Counted from the stretch's first letter, positions 1-11,322 are shown. The stretch is DNA of 64,000 bases from Nemertoderma westbladi (GCA_032718475.1 JAUCBJ010006511.1:26005-90004), one strand, 5' to 3'. The notes: a model not told the origin generated them from the sequence alone. Translations and numbers: made by a program.

Positions 1-160
1 AAGATGCGCCCTGGCTGGTCCCTTTAAAGAATTCGTGCCGAAACGAAAACTGCCCTGGCCCATGTCGCATGTGAAGATTGAACCCACGACCTACGGGAGA
101 TGTGAATTCAATGCAACCACTACACCAAGGTGGAACCTATACCTTGGCAGCTTGGTCAGG
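1..160 (-). repeat. tRNA-derived SINE fragment
   Basis: Read on the minus strand, the segment contains an A-box-like TGGTGTAGTGGT (116-127 on the plus strand) followed 24 bases later by a B-box-like GGTCGTGGGTTCAATC (76-91). This is the spacing and content of a tRNA-derived RNA polymerase III promoter. The rest does not fold into an obvious complete tRNA, and the copy is cut by the window edge. A tRNA pseudogene is the alternative. Confidence 0.5.
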
Positions 161-164
161 CACC

Positions 165-340
165 TGGCACAAACCATAATTAAAGCAGTAATTGAACCCT
201 ACCGGTAAGTCATGAGTCTCTAATCGAATAAATTTTGTGGAATTTCGGACTATTGGCCCGAAGCGCCAATAAAATTTCTTAGATTAGAGCCCTATGACTT
301 AGGGTTAGGGTTCAATTACTGCTTCAATTAGTGTTTGTGG
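165..340. repeat. Imperfect palindrome (foldback repeat)
   Basis: Bases 183-225 and 282-324 are near-complementary arms of about 43 bases, with weaker complementarity continuing outward to about 165 and 340. The loop is about 56 bases. The structure resembles a small non-autonomous inverted-repeat element next to the SINE. No target duplication was identified and no coding sequence is present. Confidence 0.6.
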
Positions 341-595
341 TTTGGGCCACCCCGCCACTATTGTAACCTGCAAGGCGCCACGAGAACCGTGAAAATGCGG
401 GGCCTCTAGTGTGATATATTAGAAACAGTCAGCAGGTGGTTAAATTATGAAAATTCGGAAGTTTTTTGTAGGTAAACCTGTAAATGTACCATATCTCTAT
501 AATAATAATTATTAATACGAATATATATTGTACATTACTACTGCATTACATCTGTATAAATAATGCTTGAACACAATATTTTACACCTTTTTAGA

Positions 596-803
596 TTGTT
601 TTATAGCTGAGCCGAGTTGAATATGGAATTGTTTTATAGCTGAGCCGAGTTGAATATGGAATTGTTTTATAGCTGGGCCGAGTTGAATATGGAATTGTTT
701 TATAGCTGAGCCGAGTTGAATATGGAATTGTTTTATAGCTGAGCCGAGTTGAATATGGAATTGTTTTATAGCTGAGCTGAGTTGAAAATGGAATTGTTTT
801 TTT
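596..803. repeat. 33-bp minisatellite, six copies
   Basis: Six head-to-tail copies of a 33-base unit start at 596, 629, 662, 695, 728 and 761, with a partial seventh. Copies differ at only one or two bases, such as GAGCC/GGGCC/GAGCT. Because 33 is a multiple of three, the minus strand reads as an 11-residue repeat, but no gene is supported there. It lies about 170 bases upstream of ATF7IP-like gene 1. Confidence 0.9.
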
Positions 804-970
804 GGCACTCTAATATCACAGAATTGTATCGGTTCAGCAGTTTATGGATGGCATTGAGTTGACTCAGAAGAAACTAATAAATAAACGACCTTAATTACGA
901 AACTAAGCAAACATAATACGGAATACATTTAACGAATTTCCCTACCGTACTAACAAGTCACACTGGTGAG

Positions 971-3811
971 ATGTCTTCGCTTTATAAAAGGGCTCGTAGT
1001 CAAAGTCCCAATCCCAATGCAGATAGAGATACCCCAAAGCGATGTAAAGCTTTGATGGAAGAGCCGTCTCCGAGCGATAGTGTGCCAGAACCTGCCATTA
1101 TTGCTAACGGACATTTTTCTCCCCATCAAGAAAACACATGCGGCTTGAACGTCGTACTTAAATTGCAACGCGCCTTAATATTAGTAGAACGACTCCATAA
1201 GCAATGTGTTTACTATAAAAATAAGGGTCAGGAGTATCGACAAAACGCCATAAGAATGATGCACATACAAGATGCCACCCTCTATGCTCGTAACAGTAAG
1301 TATCATTCCAATTTTGTACAATGCAATCTTCCATTTGTGGTAAATGCCGACCCAGATCAGGATTTCGATATAGCCCATGTAATCGCGGACATTATTGAGG
1401 AGCCGAGTGGCCAACAGCCAAAGGAGCAGCCAGTGTCTCCTCCACCTTCCGTTACAGTGGCAGCGTATCCTCCACCTGCATTTACAGTGGCAGCGTCTCC
1501 TCCACCTGCCGTTATAGAGGCAGTATCTCCTCCACCTGACATTACAGAGGCAGCATCTCCTTCACGTTCCGTTACAGTGGCAGCGTCTCATCCACCTGAT
1601 ATTACAGAGGCAGCATCTCCTTCACGTTCCGTTACAGTGGCAGCGTCTCATCCACCTGCCATTACAGTGGCAGCATCTCCTCCACGTTCTGTTACAGTGG
1701 CCGCATCTCCTCCACGTCCCGTTACAGTGACAGCATCTCCTCCACGTTCCGTTACAGTGGCAGCATCTCCTCCACGTTCCGTTACAGTGGCAGCATCTCC
1801 TCCACGTTCCGTTACAGTGGCAGCATCTCCTCCACATTGCGTTACAGTGGCAGCATCTCCTCCACGTTCCGTTACAGTGGCAGCAGCCTGTCATATCGTA
1901 AAGCCACCAAACCAAGCAGACGATGTCCCAGAATTGTGTGGATCTGCTACACCTGACTGCCGTTTATTCCAAAATCAAGTGGTTCAGAACATTGGTCTTA
2001 GGTATCCCGCACAGTCGCCTATACGGGTCGTAATTAAGAGTAGAATAGCACCAATTGCGACACCCATCACACAACCTTCTTCCACCATTGGCACATCGGC
2101 AACATTAGGTTTCATTACTGCCCTATCAACGTCATTGGTGGACACAAGTAGCACATTAACGACATCTCTAGTGGTGAAATCCACGTCATCAGCTTCCACC
2201 AGTGCCACATTGCCATCATTAAGGGGATATTATGGTGCTACCCCATCCCTCGCAACAATCGAAAATGGTTTACTGGTGGTTTGCACAACTAATTCACCAA
2301 AAACGTGCAATGTAACGAAATCATTCAACACACCGCCAATCAGTAAGGCGACTAACGTTTTGGAGCCAAATGTGTCAGAAAATGCAAACGGAATATGCAC
2401 ACGCAGACCCATTTGTAGCCCCGGACAAACAGATATTACCGGACAAACAGGTATTACAAGACAAACATCCACTAATCTTAGTTGTACTTCCGGAAGTTTT
2501 GGATATAATTCTGAGATTATCCGACAGTCAGCCATTATTAATCTCGTTTCCTCGACTGAGACTGTGGAAGGGTCTTTCAGAAATCACAGAGACGTACTTA
2601 TCACTACTGGACTTTCATCTGCCATTGATGTACTCGGACATACAACTGATAAATTCGAACAAACGCTACACCCTGTCAGTCCCGCATCTGATTTCGATCA
2701 CGAATCTGGTATTGTTGGACATAATTCTTGTAGGTCGAGTTTACCATGTCGTCCATCAGCAAACATAACCCTGACGCCGGGTAACTTCAGTTTCTCAGAG
2801 GTTGTTGATTTAACAAATGCGGATATAATTACTACGCCTCAAAGCTACTCTTCATTGCCCCCACCTGCAGAGGATAATACTACACATTGTACTAACTCCC
2901 ATGCCAATACTAACTCCCACGCCAATACTAACTCCCACCCCAATACTAACTTCTCACACAGTAATAAATTCTCAAACACTTCTGTAAGCCCATACGGGCA
3001 TATAGCGAGTTGCACACAACCAGCGATACCTCGAAGACTTAAAGAAAATGACTCTGATGCCCTTCTAACTGGTTTGTTCAATCAACTTAAGGATTTCGTA
3101 GACAATGATGGAATTGTGCCAAATTCAGTGGATGGGATCAGTGAAAGGATTGGTGATTCAAAGGATCACTTAGATCGTTTACTCCATTACGAAAAGACTA
3201 TAAAAGAACACCCGAGACCCTCAAAATTTGACGTCTACATCAACCGCATTTCCGGTTTCCGCGATGCCATAAAGAAGCAACTGGCCAATCTCGAGGAGCG
3301 TCGTAAAGAAATTATCAGTACGGCAAAGGATACGTCATCCAATCATCCGAGTCGACTAAGTGACCGGTGTGAGGACGAAGATCCGGAAATATCCATCCTG
3401 GATTTGCCCGCGAACGACGTTCAAATCATTTCGGCTGTTGCTGCCCCCCCTCCCGGATTACCGAATGCCTCCCCGCGCAGTCTGGCCAGCCTCTCGCGCC
3501 CTCCCAAACCTGCAGTCACTCTCACCTGGTGTCCCGAAGGTGTCGCAGTCAGGTGGTTTTTAGTGAATCCCAGCGGTATAGTTAACTACCAGTTGTGGTC
3601 TTACTCCAAGACCACTTCTAACATATCTGTTGCGAAGAACAGCGCTCATCAGTGTTGGAGACTGGTTGTGACCGTTAATGCACTTCCATTGCCAATGGCT
3701 TGTACTTTGGCTACTGACTTTAAGGGGAAGACGTTTTATTTCGCCGTCAGAGGTCTTACGGGTGATAAAATTGAAGGGTTTTGGTCTAATACAGTATATA
3801 CTCACCGGTAA
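971..3811 (+). CDS. ATF7IP/MCAF1-like protein, intronless copy 1
   Basis: This is a 946-residue single-exon ORF from the ATG at 971. The C-terminal ~100 residues (about 843-946) form a fibronectin type III domain with the ATF7IP hallmark ALPLPMACTL followed by FYFAVRG. Residues 611-615 (VVDLT) match the SUMO-interacting motif of this family. The N-terminus has a basic TPKRCK motif (near residue 25) and a helical segment (about 59-115), both shared with the second copy at 38411. Residues 157-306 are a decapeptide repeat and most of the middle looks disordered. A charged helical segment (about residues 690-800) precedes the FN3 domain. Known family members bridge SETDB1, MBD1 and SUMO-modified chromatin for H3K9 methylation; that role here is inferred from homology. 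The absence of introns suggests a retrocopy that stayed open. No partner gene adjoins it. Confidence 0.82.
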   Translation: MSSLYKRARSQSPNPNADRDTPKRCKALMEEPSPSDSVPEPAIIANGHFSPHQENTCGLNVVLKLQRALILVERLHKQCVYYKNKGQEYRQNAIRMMHIQDATLYARNSKYHSNFVQCNLPFVVNADPDQDFDIAHVIADIIEEPSGQQPKEQPVSPPPSVTVAAYPPPAFTVAASPPPAVIEAVSPPPDITEAASPSRSVTVAASHPPDITEAASPSRSVTVAASHPPAITVAASPPRSVTVAASPPRPVTVTASPPRSVTVAASPPRSVTVAASPPRSVTVAASPPHCVTVAASPPRSVTVAAACHIVKPPNQADDVPELCGSATPDCRLFQNQVVQNIGLRYPAQSPIRVVIKSRIAPIATPITQPSSTIGTSATLGFITALSTSLVDTSSTLTTSLVVKSTSSASTSATLPSLRGYYGATPSLATIENGLLVVCTTNSPKTCNVTKSFNTPPISKATNVLEPNVSENANGICTRRPICSPGQTDITGQTGITRQTSTNLSCTSGSFGYNSEIIRQSAIINLVSSTETVEGSFRNHRDVLITTGLSSAIDVLGHTTDKFEQTLHPVSPASDFDHESGIVGHNSCRSSLPCRPSANITLTPGNFSFSEVVDLTNADIITTPQSYSSLPPPAEDNTTHCTNSHANTNSHANTNSHPNTNFSHSNKFSNTSVSPYGHIASCTQPAIPRRLKENDSDALLTGLFNQLKDFVDNDGIVPNSVDGISERIGDSKDHLDRLLHYEKTIKEHPRPSKFDVYINRISGFRDAIKKQLANLEERRKEIISTAKDTSSNHPSRLSDRCEDEDPEISILDLPANDVQIISAVAAPPPGLPNASPRSLASLSRPPKPAVTLTWCPEGVAVRWFLVNPSGIVNYQLWSYSKTTSNISVAKNSAHQCWRLVVTVNALPLPMACTLATDFKGKTFYFAVRGLTGDKIEGFWSNTVYTHR
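1438..1887 (+). repeat. 30-bp coding minisatellite within ATF7IP-like gene 1
   Basis: About fifteen 30-base units encode decapeptides around SPPRSVTVAA (residues 157-306). Distal units are almost identical while proximal ones vary (PPAFTVAAY, PPDITEAAS), which suggests recent expansion at the 3' end. The unit length keeps the frame, so copy-number change would not disrupt the protein. The antisense frames opened by this array are not genes. Confidence 0.9.
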
Positions 3812-3949
3812 TTAATTGCACGCTATTATGGGGGGAGTGGTAGACCACGGTTGACACCATAATCTTTGGGAAGGTTACACTGTGTTGTAAACGAAACCAA
3901 TGGCCCAATTCCAATTATGTCTTCGGATCCATGAGATTCTAAGTTCATG

Positions 3950-3955
3950 AATAAA
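3950..3955 (+). terminator. Candidate polyadenylation signal for ATF7IP-like gene 1
   Basis: An AATAAA hexamer lies about 140 bases after the stop codon at 3811. It is the nearest canonical hexamer on the sense strand. The downstream region is AT-rich, so chance occurrence is possible. Confidence 0.45.
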
Positions 3956-4473
3956 TTTATATAGTGATTTGAATAGTATATGGTGACTGGAGTCATCGGT
4001 TAAGAGCAGGGAATTCAATTTGAAATCTGGATGTTTTCGTTTTATCGGAATTTAGTGTATTAAAGCTATGACGAGTTTACTTTATTTTATTGTTTAAGTT
4101 TATTAAATATTCATTATAAAGTTTAATTTATGATAAAATTATTTTAAAGATCACAATGTATAATTTTTTTATTAAATTTGTAATTAAATTTTCTTGCTAT
4201 CATCGTATTACATAATTTATTTTTTATTTATTTTGTGGTCTAAAGCAACATTATAGGCTACCAATTAATTAATTATCCTCATGAAAAATTGCACAACTAA
4301 ACATTGTTTGAATTTTATTATTGTAGACAAAAATTTTTACCTTTAATCTTTAACCTTTTTATCTTTTATTTTATACCTAAAACATAAAATTGATTAAAAA
4401 TGGCGGAGGAGTACTGATTTGAAAATTAAAAAAATTGCGGTCAATTGCGACCTATGAGTTTAGAAAAAATTGA
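3956..4473. other. AT-rich intergenic sequence
   Basis: Strongly AT-rich sequence with no supportable gene. A short phrase near 4398 (AATGGCGGAGGAGTA) recurs near 61248, so this may be part of an old dispersed repeat. Confidence 0.5.
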
Positions 4474-4728
4474 TGGTTCGCAATTATCCGGGTCGCAATT
4501 GTCCGGGTCGCAATTGTCCGGATCCAGATAAAAAGATTGTAATGTATATCATTGATAAATATCATTGTATCAATGTATATCATTGATAAATATCATTGTA
4601 TATCATAGACAATTAATTGTGACCCGTAATTTATATTTCAAAACATGGGTCGCAATTCACCGTGTCGCAATTGTCCGGGTCGCAATTGACCGGGTCGCAA
4701 TTGTCCGGGTCGCAATTGTCCGGACTCC
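4474..4728. repeat. 15-bp GTCGCAATTGTCCGG repeats in two clusters
   Basis: Tandem units of GTCGCAATTGTCCGG occur at 4474-4525 and again at 4648-4728. The clusters are separated by a duplicated ATATCATTGATAAATATCATT stretch near 4545-4605. CAATTG inside the unit is palindromic. No coding function is supported. Confidence 0.8.
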
Positions 4729-4808
4729 AAAAACGGCATTCCGAGATAATTGACTTTACAATTTGGACCTTCCCTCGCAAAACGGTTTGTCAGTATATAA
4801 TAATATAA

Positions 4809-4935
4809 TAATGTGGGCGAGCCACGAAGTGAGTGAGCCTTAGCGTAGTGGTACCATTAATCAACCTGTCGTTCTGTCGTTCTGTCGTGTTCAACTTTAA
4901 ACGTTAATAACTCGGCCAATCTTTGATGAAATCTA
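4809..4935 (+). repeat. Dispersed repeat, copy A
   Basis: A segment starting GTGGGCGAGC and running through GTGAGCCTTAGC, CTGTCGTT and CTAATAACTCGGCCAATCTT-like words is matched, with divergence, at 27026-27146 in the same orientation. Two copies in one window indicate an interspersed family of unknown class. It holds no ORF. Confidence 0.6.
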
Positions 4936-5833
4936 TCCAAACTTGGTACACATGTGGTTTGGCAAAAGTTTAGAAATTTTCCAAGTAGAATTTCCGTGTG
5001 GCCTTCGAGAAGCTAAGATAATAGCAGTTAATTAGTTAATTAAGTTGATTACGTTAAAAACACTATTTTCAACCTGCCTTTTAAAGGAAATTAATTGTTT
5101 TACAGTATAAGATTTAAATAATTATACTTAAAAATTATACAGATGTAATCCACATACGCCATTCTATTATAGTTTTTAATTAGTTCAAGTGATTTGCTTT
5201 AATAATTGTGTCTTTAATTGATCTAAAGTAATTAAAACGTCATAAAAAATTGATTCTCATTAAATACTGCTCATTTATTGGCCAACATGCTGGTACGATG
5301 GAAGGATGTGTGTGTAAGGCAGCTAGTTGCTGGGAATGATTATTGGTCAAGTCTCTGCTGGTGTGGAGCTAGCTGGCTTGGAGTTGTGGCTGTAGACTAA
5401 CCAGAGAGGAATTGTAATATGCAACCAGTATTGCTATTCCAGCCCAGACAGCATTCTTTAAATCCAACATCCCAACATCCTTCCTGTATTGACTCTACTA
5501 TAAGTGTTGTATTGCTATCTCAGGTAAATGACAGATATAATAACATAAATACCATCCATGGCATGGCTGTTGTAGGCTTCTGAAATAGTTTATTCCACAA
5601 CGTATATGTCTGGTTATTTTTTAATTGAATTTTTGCAAAGTAGTAAAATTAATGTTCTTAAAAATAATATTATTATTTTATATGTAACCTAGGAAATTAG
5701 CTACATTTTTTCGCTGCAGCTTTAAGAGTGTACATTGCTTTAATATTATTTCAATACCCGCATATTACTACATCGGCATAAGATGCGTTGGCGTTGTATC
5801 ACACATCTCCACATATCACACATCTCCACATAG
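4936..5833. other. Intergenic sequence without recognised features
   Basis: AT-rich sequence. A less AT-rich block at about 5280-5480 has no convincing reading frame or RNA structure. Nothing further is supported. Confidence 0.5.
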
Positions 5834-5842
5834 ATGTATCAA

Positions 5843-6548
5843 GGATATATCTTTTTACAGAACACAGCAGAACACAGTAGAACACAGCAGAACACAATAG
5901 AATACAGGCGGAACATAGGCGAACACAGCTGTAATTAAAATCTACACCAAAAAATAACACACTTGGGAAAGTACCGGATTTAATCATACAACTGTAAGAT
6001 GTCAATTACAATATTTAAATTAAATGGCGGTTTTCCATATCCTCCAAAATAAATTACTTCCCATTATCCTGTAACCATGGAGAGTTGGTTAGTTCTACAG
6101 CAGTACAGTACCGGTAGCTGAGTAGGCCTACATCAGTACATTGGTAATATACTCTACACTGTGCCCGGTAATTGCCGGTAAATGCCTACATCTGTCTGTC
6201 TGTACAATGTACAGTCTGTACATGTCTCTACAGCACTAGGCCTACTGCAGTACTGGAACAAGCTGACAGGCAGAGTGCTGGACTAGTAACAGGTACAGGC
6301 CTAACCGAACAGCTGATCGGGCAACTCTGATCAGGTAATTTATTTTGGAGGATAGGGAAAACCGCCATTTAATTTAAATATGTAATTGACATCTTACAGT
6401 TGTATGATTAAATCCGGTACTTTCCCAAGTGTGTTATTTTTTGGTGTAGATTTTAATTACAGCTGTGTTCGCCTATGTTCCGCCTGTATTCTATTGTGTT
6501 CTGCTGTGTTCTACTGTGTTCTGCCGTGTTCTGTAAAAAGAACTATCC
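5843..6548. mobile_element. Foldback DNA transposon with 214-bp inverted repeats
   Basis: Arms 5843-6056 and 6336-6548 are nearly perfect reverse complements around a 279-base core. The element is flanked on both sides by ATGTATCAA (5834-5842 and 6549-6557), a 9-base target duplication. Termini begin GGATA. Nine-base duplications with long terminal repeats fit Mutator-like or Merlin-like families. The short frames in each arm are mirror copies of one another and are not genes. The element is non-autonomous. Confidence 0.85.
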
Positions 6549-6600
6549 ATGTATCAACAGTTACTCGCACAGTTTCGAAACTTCGCATAGTTATAACTGT

Positions 6601-6893
6601 ATAAAGATCGTCAGTCTGCGTTTAGGAAAAATATTTTATGACAAAACAGGACAAGCGACGAGCGCAACGAGGCATATAATGAAGACGAGTACTGCGTTGA
6701 CTAAATTATTATATAAACCACCTGGCTTTACATATTGATCGCATCCCTAGTTATTATTATTATAAAGATCGTCCTAGCCTGCGTTTAAGAAATATATTTA
6801 AATACAAAACAGGACAAACGCAAAGAGGCTTATAATGAAAACGAGTACTGCGTTTATTATATTCCTATAAACCACCTGGCTTTGCATATTTAA
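6601..6893. repeat. Diverged direct duplication of about 135 bp
   Basis: 6601-6733 and 6763-6893 share ATAAAGATCGTC, ACAAAACAGGACAA, ACGAGTACTGCGTT and AAACCACCTGGCTTT in the same order. The first copy directly follows the foldback transposon. No gene is supported. Confidence 0.75.
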
Positions 6894-6969
6894 CGTGCGA
6901 TTGGAAATAAGTTCGTGCTACCCTTCCGTGGGTGGTAGATGTCCCGGTTATGTATTGGTGGTTGGGAAG

Positions 6970-6991
6970 GGTGGGGGGGGGGGGGGGGGGT
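6970..6991. repeat. Poly-G run
   Basis: A homopolymer of about 19 guanines within a G-rich stretch. Length is uncertain because such runs are prone to sequencing error. Related G/C runs recur at 8869, 29409, 44941, 59681 and 59867. Confidence 0.8.
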
Positions 6992-7314
6992 TAAAAGGGG
7001 TGAACACGTACTGTCCCCCTTTCTTTGATTGATTGGTGGTGTGGGTAAATTTCTCAAAACCTGATTTTGTGATACAGTCGCTCAATTTTAATTTGTATCT
7101 AATAACTGGGCCTCGTGCTGCGCGAAGGCCCCACGAACGTGTTTGATTTTATTAATATCATTCATTCGACTGTCCTATATGTTTTGATGAACAGACAGAC
7201 AGAAATCTAAGACCAGGAAGACCTCATGTTGTAAATTTGTTTTAAATTTGTAACTTCAGTTATCAGTATGTGTAACTAAATTTGTTTCAAAAAGTGTGCT
7301 TTCTAATACTGGAA

Positions 7315-8816
7315 GTAGACTCTCAGACGGGACGGGAGTTCTCTCGACTCTCAGACGGGAGTTCTCTCGACTCTCAGACGGGAGTTCTCTCGACTCTCAG
7401 ACGGGAGTTCTCTGGGCTCTCAGACGGGAGTTATCTCGACTCTCAGACAGGAGTTCTCTCGACTCTCAGGCGGGAGTTCTCTCGACTCTCAGGTGGGTGT
7501 TCTCGACTCTCAGACGGGAGTTCTCTCGACTCTCAGACGGGAGTTCTCTCGACTCTCAGACAGGAGTTCTCTCGACTCTCAGACGGGAGTTCTCTGGACT
7601 CTCAGACGGGAGTTCTCTCGACTCTCAGACAGGAGTTCTCTCGACTCTCAGGCGGGAGTTCTCTCGACTCTCAGATGGGTGTTATCGACTCTCAGGTGGG
7701 TGTTCTCGACTCTCAGACGGGAGTTCTCTCGACTCTCAGACGGGAGTTCTCTCGACTCTCAGACGGGAGTTCTCTCGACTCTCAGACAGGAGTTCTCTCG
7801 ACTCTCAGACGGGAGTTCTCTGGACTCTCAGACGGGAGTTCTCTCGACTCTCAGACAGGAGTTCTCTCGACTCTCTGGCGGGAGTCTTTCGACTCTCAGA
7901 CGGGAGTTCTTTCGACTCTCTGACGGGAGTTCTCTCGACTCTCAGACGGGAGTTCTTTCGACTCTCAGACGGGAGTTCTCTAGACTCTCAGATGGGTGTT
8001 CTCGACTCTCAGATGGGAGTTCTCTCGACTCTCAGATGGGAGTTAACTCTCGACTCTCAGATGGGTGTTCTCGACTCTCAGACGGGAGTTCTCTCGACTC
8101 TCAGATGGGAGTTAACTCTCGACTCTCAGACGGGAGTTATCTCGGCTCTCAGACGGGAGTTCTCTCAACTCTCAGACGGGAGTTCTCTCGACTCTCAGAC
8201 GGGAGTTCTCTCGACTCTCAGATGGGAGTTAACTCTCGACTCTCAGATGGGTGTTCTCGACTCTCAGACGGGAGTTTTCTCGACTTTCAGATGGGAGTTA
8301 ACTCTCGACTCTCAGACGGGAGTTCTCTCGACTCTCAGACGGGAGTTCTCTCGACTCTCAGGCGGGAGTTCTGTCGACTCTCAGATGGGAGTTCTCTCGA
8401 CTCTCAGACGGGAGTTCTCTCGGCTCTCAGATGGGTGTACTCGACTCTCAGACGGGAGTTCTTGCGACTCTCAGACGGGAGTTCTCTCGGCTCTCAGATG
8501 GGTGTTCTCGACTCTCAGACGGGAGTTCTCTCGACTGTCAGACGGGAGTTCTCTCGACTCTCAGGCGGGAGTTCTCTCGGCTCTCAGATGGGTGTACTCG
8601 ACTCTCAGACGGGAGTTCTCTCAGATGGGTGTTCTCGACTCTCAGACGGGAGTTATCTCGACTCTCAGACGGGAGTTTTCTCGACTCTCAGACGGGAGTT
8701 CTCTCGACTCAGACGGGAGTTCTCTCGACTCTCAGACGGGAGTTCTCTCGACTCTCAGACGGGAGTTTCTCGACTCTAATACGGGAGTTTTCTCGACTCT
8801 AAGACGGGAGTTCTCC
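7315..8816. repeat. 23-bp minisatellite, about 65 copies
   Basis: Units built around CTCTCAGACGGGAGTTCTCT repeat every 23 bases over 1.5 kb, with variants such as CAGATGGGTG, CAGGCGGGAG and CAGATGGGAGTTAACTCT. Since 23 is not a multiple of three and the unit lacks stops, all three plus frames stay open with a 23-residue period. The long ORFs (up to about 509 codons) are artefacts of this. ACTC and GGAGT within the unit could pair as a small hairpin. Confidence 0.95.
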
Positions 8817-9373
8817 TGGCAGTAGGTGTTACAATATTTATTTTACTAATTTAAGAGGGGGGTGGGGGGGGGGGTTACACCTTTTCGGTTCAAAATATGT
8901 CGAAATTATTTTTACGATCGATTAAATGACGTTTCTAAATCTGAAAACCGCTATTTAATAGCTCTTTTAGTTTTCAAGTTATAACAATTCCCATTTAGGG
9001 AGACCTATTGAAATTACTATTACTATGTATAATGAAAGGTCGATTATCTCAAAATATTTTTTTTAATGAAATTGTCAACTTCAAAACCCTACTACTTCTA
9101 CCATTTTTGAGCAATTAGTCTGAAAATTTCTGTGGGTGTCTACAAAGCCTCCCTGCCTAAAAGTATCTGACAACTTTTTGAAATTTTTAGTTAATAAACT
9201 TTATTACTATTTATAACAAACCTAAAAATTAGCATAAATTTACAGCGCCACCTAGCGGTGCAGAATTATTTCGTCTGATAGATTTGTTGGCCAATTCTTT
9301 GTCTATCAGATACAAAAACTTGCATGTGATTAGACGCTAAAATGTACTTAGGGATAATTAAGCGCAACCATTC
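8817..9373. other. AT-rich spacer with poly-G run
   Basis: A poly-G stretch (about 8856-8874) is followed by AT-rich sequence. A short palindrome CTGATAGA...TCTATCAG lies near 9276-9310. No gene is supported. Confidence 0.5.
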
Positions 9374-10198
9374 AAGGCAATGGGAACCTTGAATGGCCTT
9401 TCCATGATTTGGAAGTCACATAGAATTAATCGTAAACTTAAGGTCCGCTTATTTAGAGCAGCAGTAGTTCCAGTACTCCTCTATGGGAGTCCATGCTGGG
9501 CTCTAACTGCTGAGGACACCAAATTCAATGTGTCAAGTACAATGAACACATCTCCAACCAGACACTATATAACATTGGAGGCGTCTCATTGGTTCCTCCA
9601 AGCTTTACCTTAGAACAAAGCCGCCTCCGCTTTGCAGGACATTGCTTTCGCCGTAAGGACTAGCCAGTGCATAATCTTGTGCTTTGGCGTCCTCAAGGAG
9701 TGAATATGCATGGTGGTCCTAACTGATCTAGACTTTGCTGATGACTTAGGAGTACTCTCAGAATCACTAGAGGGAGCCTAACGGCTCCTCAGCTCATTAG
9801 AACAGGCTGCTTCTAGTGTTGGTCTTTTTATTATCTCCCAAAAGACCAAATTTTTGTCAGTTAACTTTGAAAGTCATCGACAAGTCTCTGACCGGATGAG
9901 CATAAGCTCAAAGGATGGTATGCTTGAGCATGTGGATGACTTCTGTTACCTGGGATCATGGATCCGGAAGTCAGGTGAGGACCTTCGAATACGTAAGGGA
10001 AAGGCATGGGCTGGGCAGCCTTGAATAGGCTTTCCAGGATTTGGAAGTCACCGAAAATTAATCGGAAACTTAAGGTCCGATTATTTAGAGCAGCTGTACT
10101 GTAGGTCCAGTACTCCTCTATGGGAGTCCATGCTGGGTTCTAACTGCTGTTGACTCCAAATCTCTGAATGGCTCATTCACAAGAATGCTACGCCGGGG
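9374..10198 (+). pseudogene. Scrambled fragments of an RTE-like reverse transcriptase
   Basis: Two pieces of the element seen intact at 27181-29277 are joined in the wrong order. 9374-9720 corresponds to about 28775-29142 (C-terminal part), and is followed by 9721-10198, which corresponds to about 28484-28955 (FADD region onward). Internal deletions, frameshifts and stops are present, such as TAG at the position of a CAG in the intact copy. Both pieces keep the same strand. It is non-functional. Confidence 0.9.
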
Positions 10199-11223
10199 GC
10201 CAGAGTAGAATATGCACCAAATATAATACGGTACTTTATTAAAAAATTAACTACGGCAATATTTATACCGGAACCGGAGCAGGAGGTGCCAAAATGGCCG
10301 GAGCCGGAGTTTTAATTTACCTTTATTTCAAAATAAAATAAACATTTTGCATGTGGTGCTCTGGTTCCATAGACAATTCGCCATCAATTATGTTATGCGG
10401 CCGAAAAAATGAAAGTCAGAACAAATGTATTGGTCTCGAGTACCACATTGCTAATATACAGTACTACCAAAGCGAATCAATTTCACGAACCATGAAGGGC
10501 TTAATATATATATATTTTATATATAACTGCGATATATTTTGGAGATACTTCATTAATTTAAACATTACTCAACTGATAATTCTTGTACTGTAGCTGGACA
10601 GTGTGTTGCAGCTATGTCTTAATGATCTGTTGAAACAATAACTCTCATCTCGATGGTCTGGATAATAGATGATTTATACCCATAGATAACGACGTATAAT
10701 GATTTTATAATACATAATTATTTTATTTCACTTCACATCCACTCTGGCCCTTTTAATACGCATATATTTCCTTTAAATTTAAATTTGATACGCATATATT
10801 TTATATCATTCCATATGACATCCAGTCAGTCTCATAATTATTAGCAATGCCATTTTAATGGAATATTTCTAATCTAATATATTTTTAAGACCAACATTAA
10901 AATACAGTAATAATTTATTTCGGTGTATTTTAATGTACTTTAATTATTGATTCACATTTAAAATGTTTTTTTATGGGGGAAACCCCATAAAGTTAATTTG
11001 TCAGCATATGCGATCTCTGTTCTAAGTTACAGTATGGTTTAAATTTATACTGTATTAATAAATAATAATAATATTACATTAGTTATTATTTATAAATATA
11101 ATGTAGATTCCCTTTCAAACAGGTGGAGCAGTTCCTACTGACAACTCCTCTAGTAACGAACGTAAAAACTACAAAACAAATATATTGAATAACTTATTAT
11201 TAATAGCTTATTTAAGAATCTTT
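10199..11223. other. AT-rich intergenic sequence
   Basis: No gene is supported. A GC-rich phrase at about 10262-10312 (CCGGAGCCGGAG, GGAGCAGGAGG) resembles the reverse complement of 37741-37815, suggesting another dispersed repeat. Confidence 0.45.
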
Positions 11224-11322
11224 GGGCCAAAACGTCCGACAAGCAAATCTTGTATTTCATTCATTGGGCCGAAACGTCCTAGGCCAAAACGTCTTAGACT
11301 GAAACGTCTGTTACCCCTCAAA
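11224..11322. repeat. Short GGCCAAAACGTCC-type repeats
   Basis: About four degenerate units of the form GGCCRAAACGTC occur at roughly 16-base spacing, the last three contiguous. The 66-codon frame across them is low complexity and not a gene. Confidence 0.6.

Noticed and set aside
5799-6005. Paired 68- and 72-codon ORFs in the foldback arms
   Set aside because: They are the same sequence in inverted arms, cysteine/leucine-rich by base composition, with no homology.
7296-8825. 509-codon plus-strand ORF (and two other frames)
   Set aside because: Every frame is open because the 23-bp unit has no stop; no unique sequence outside the array.
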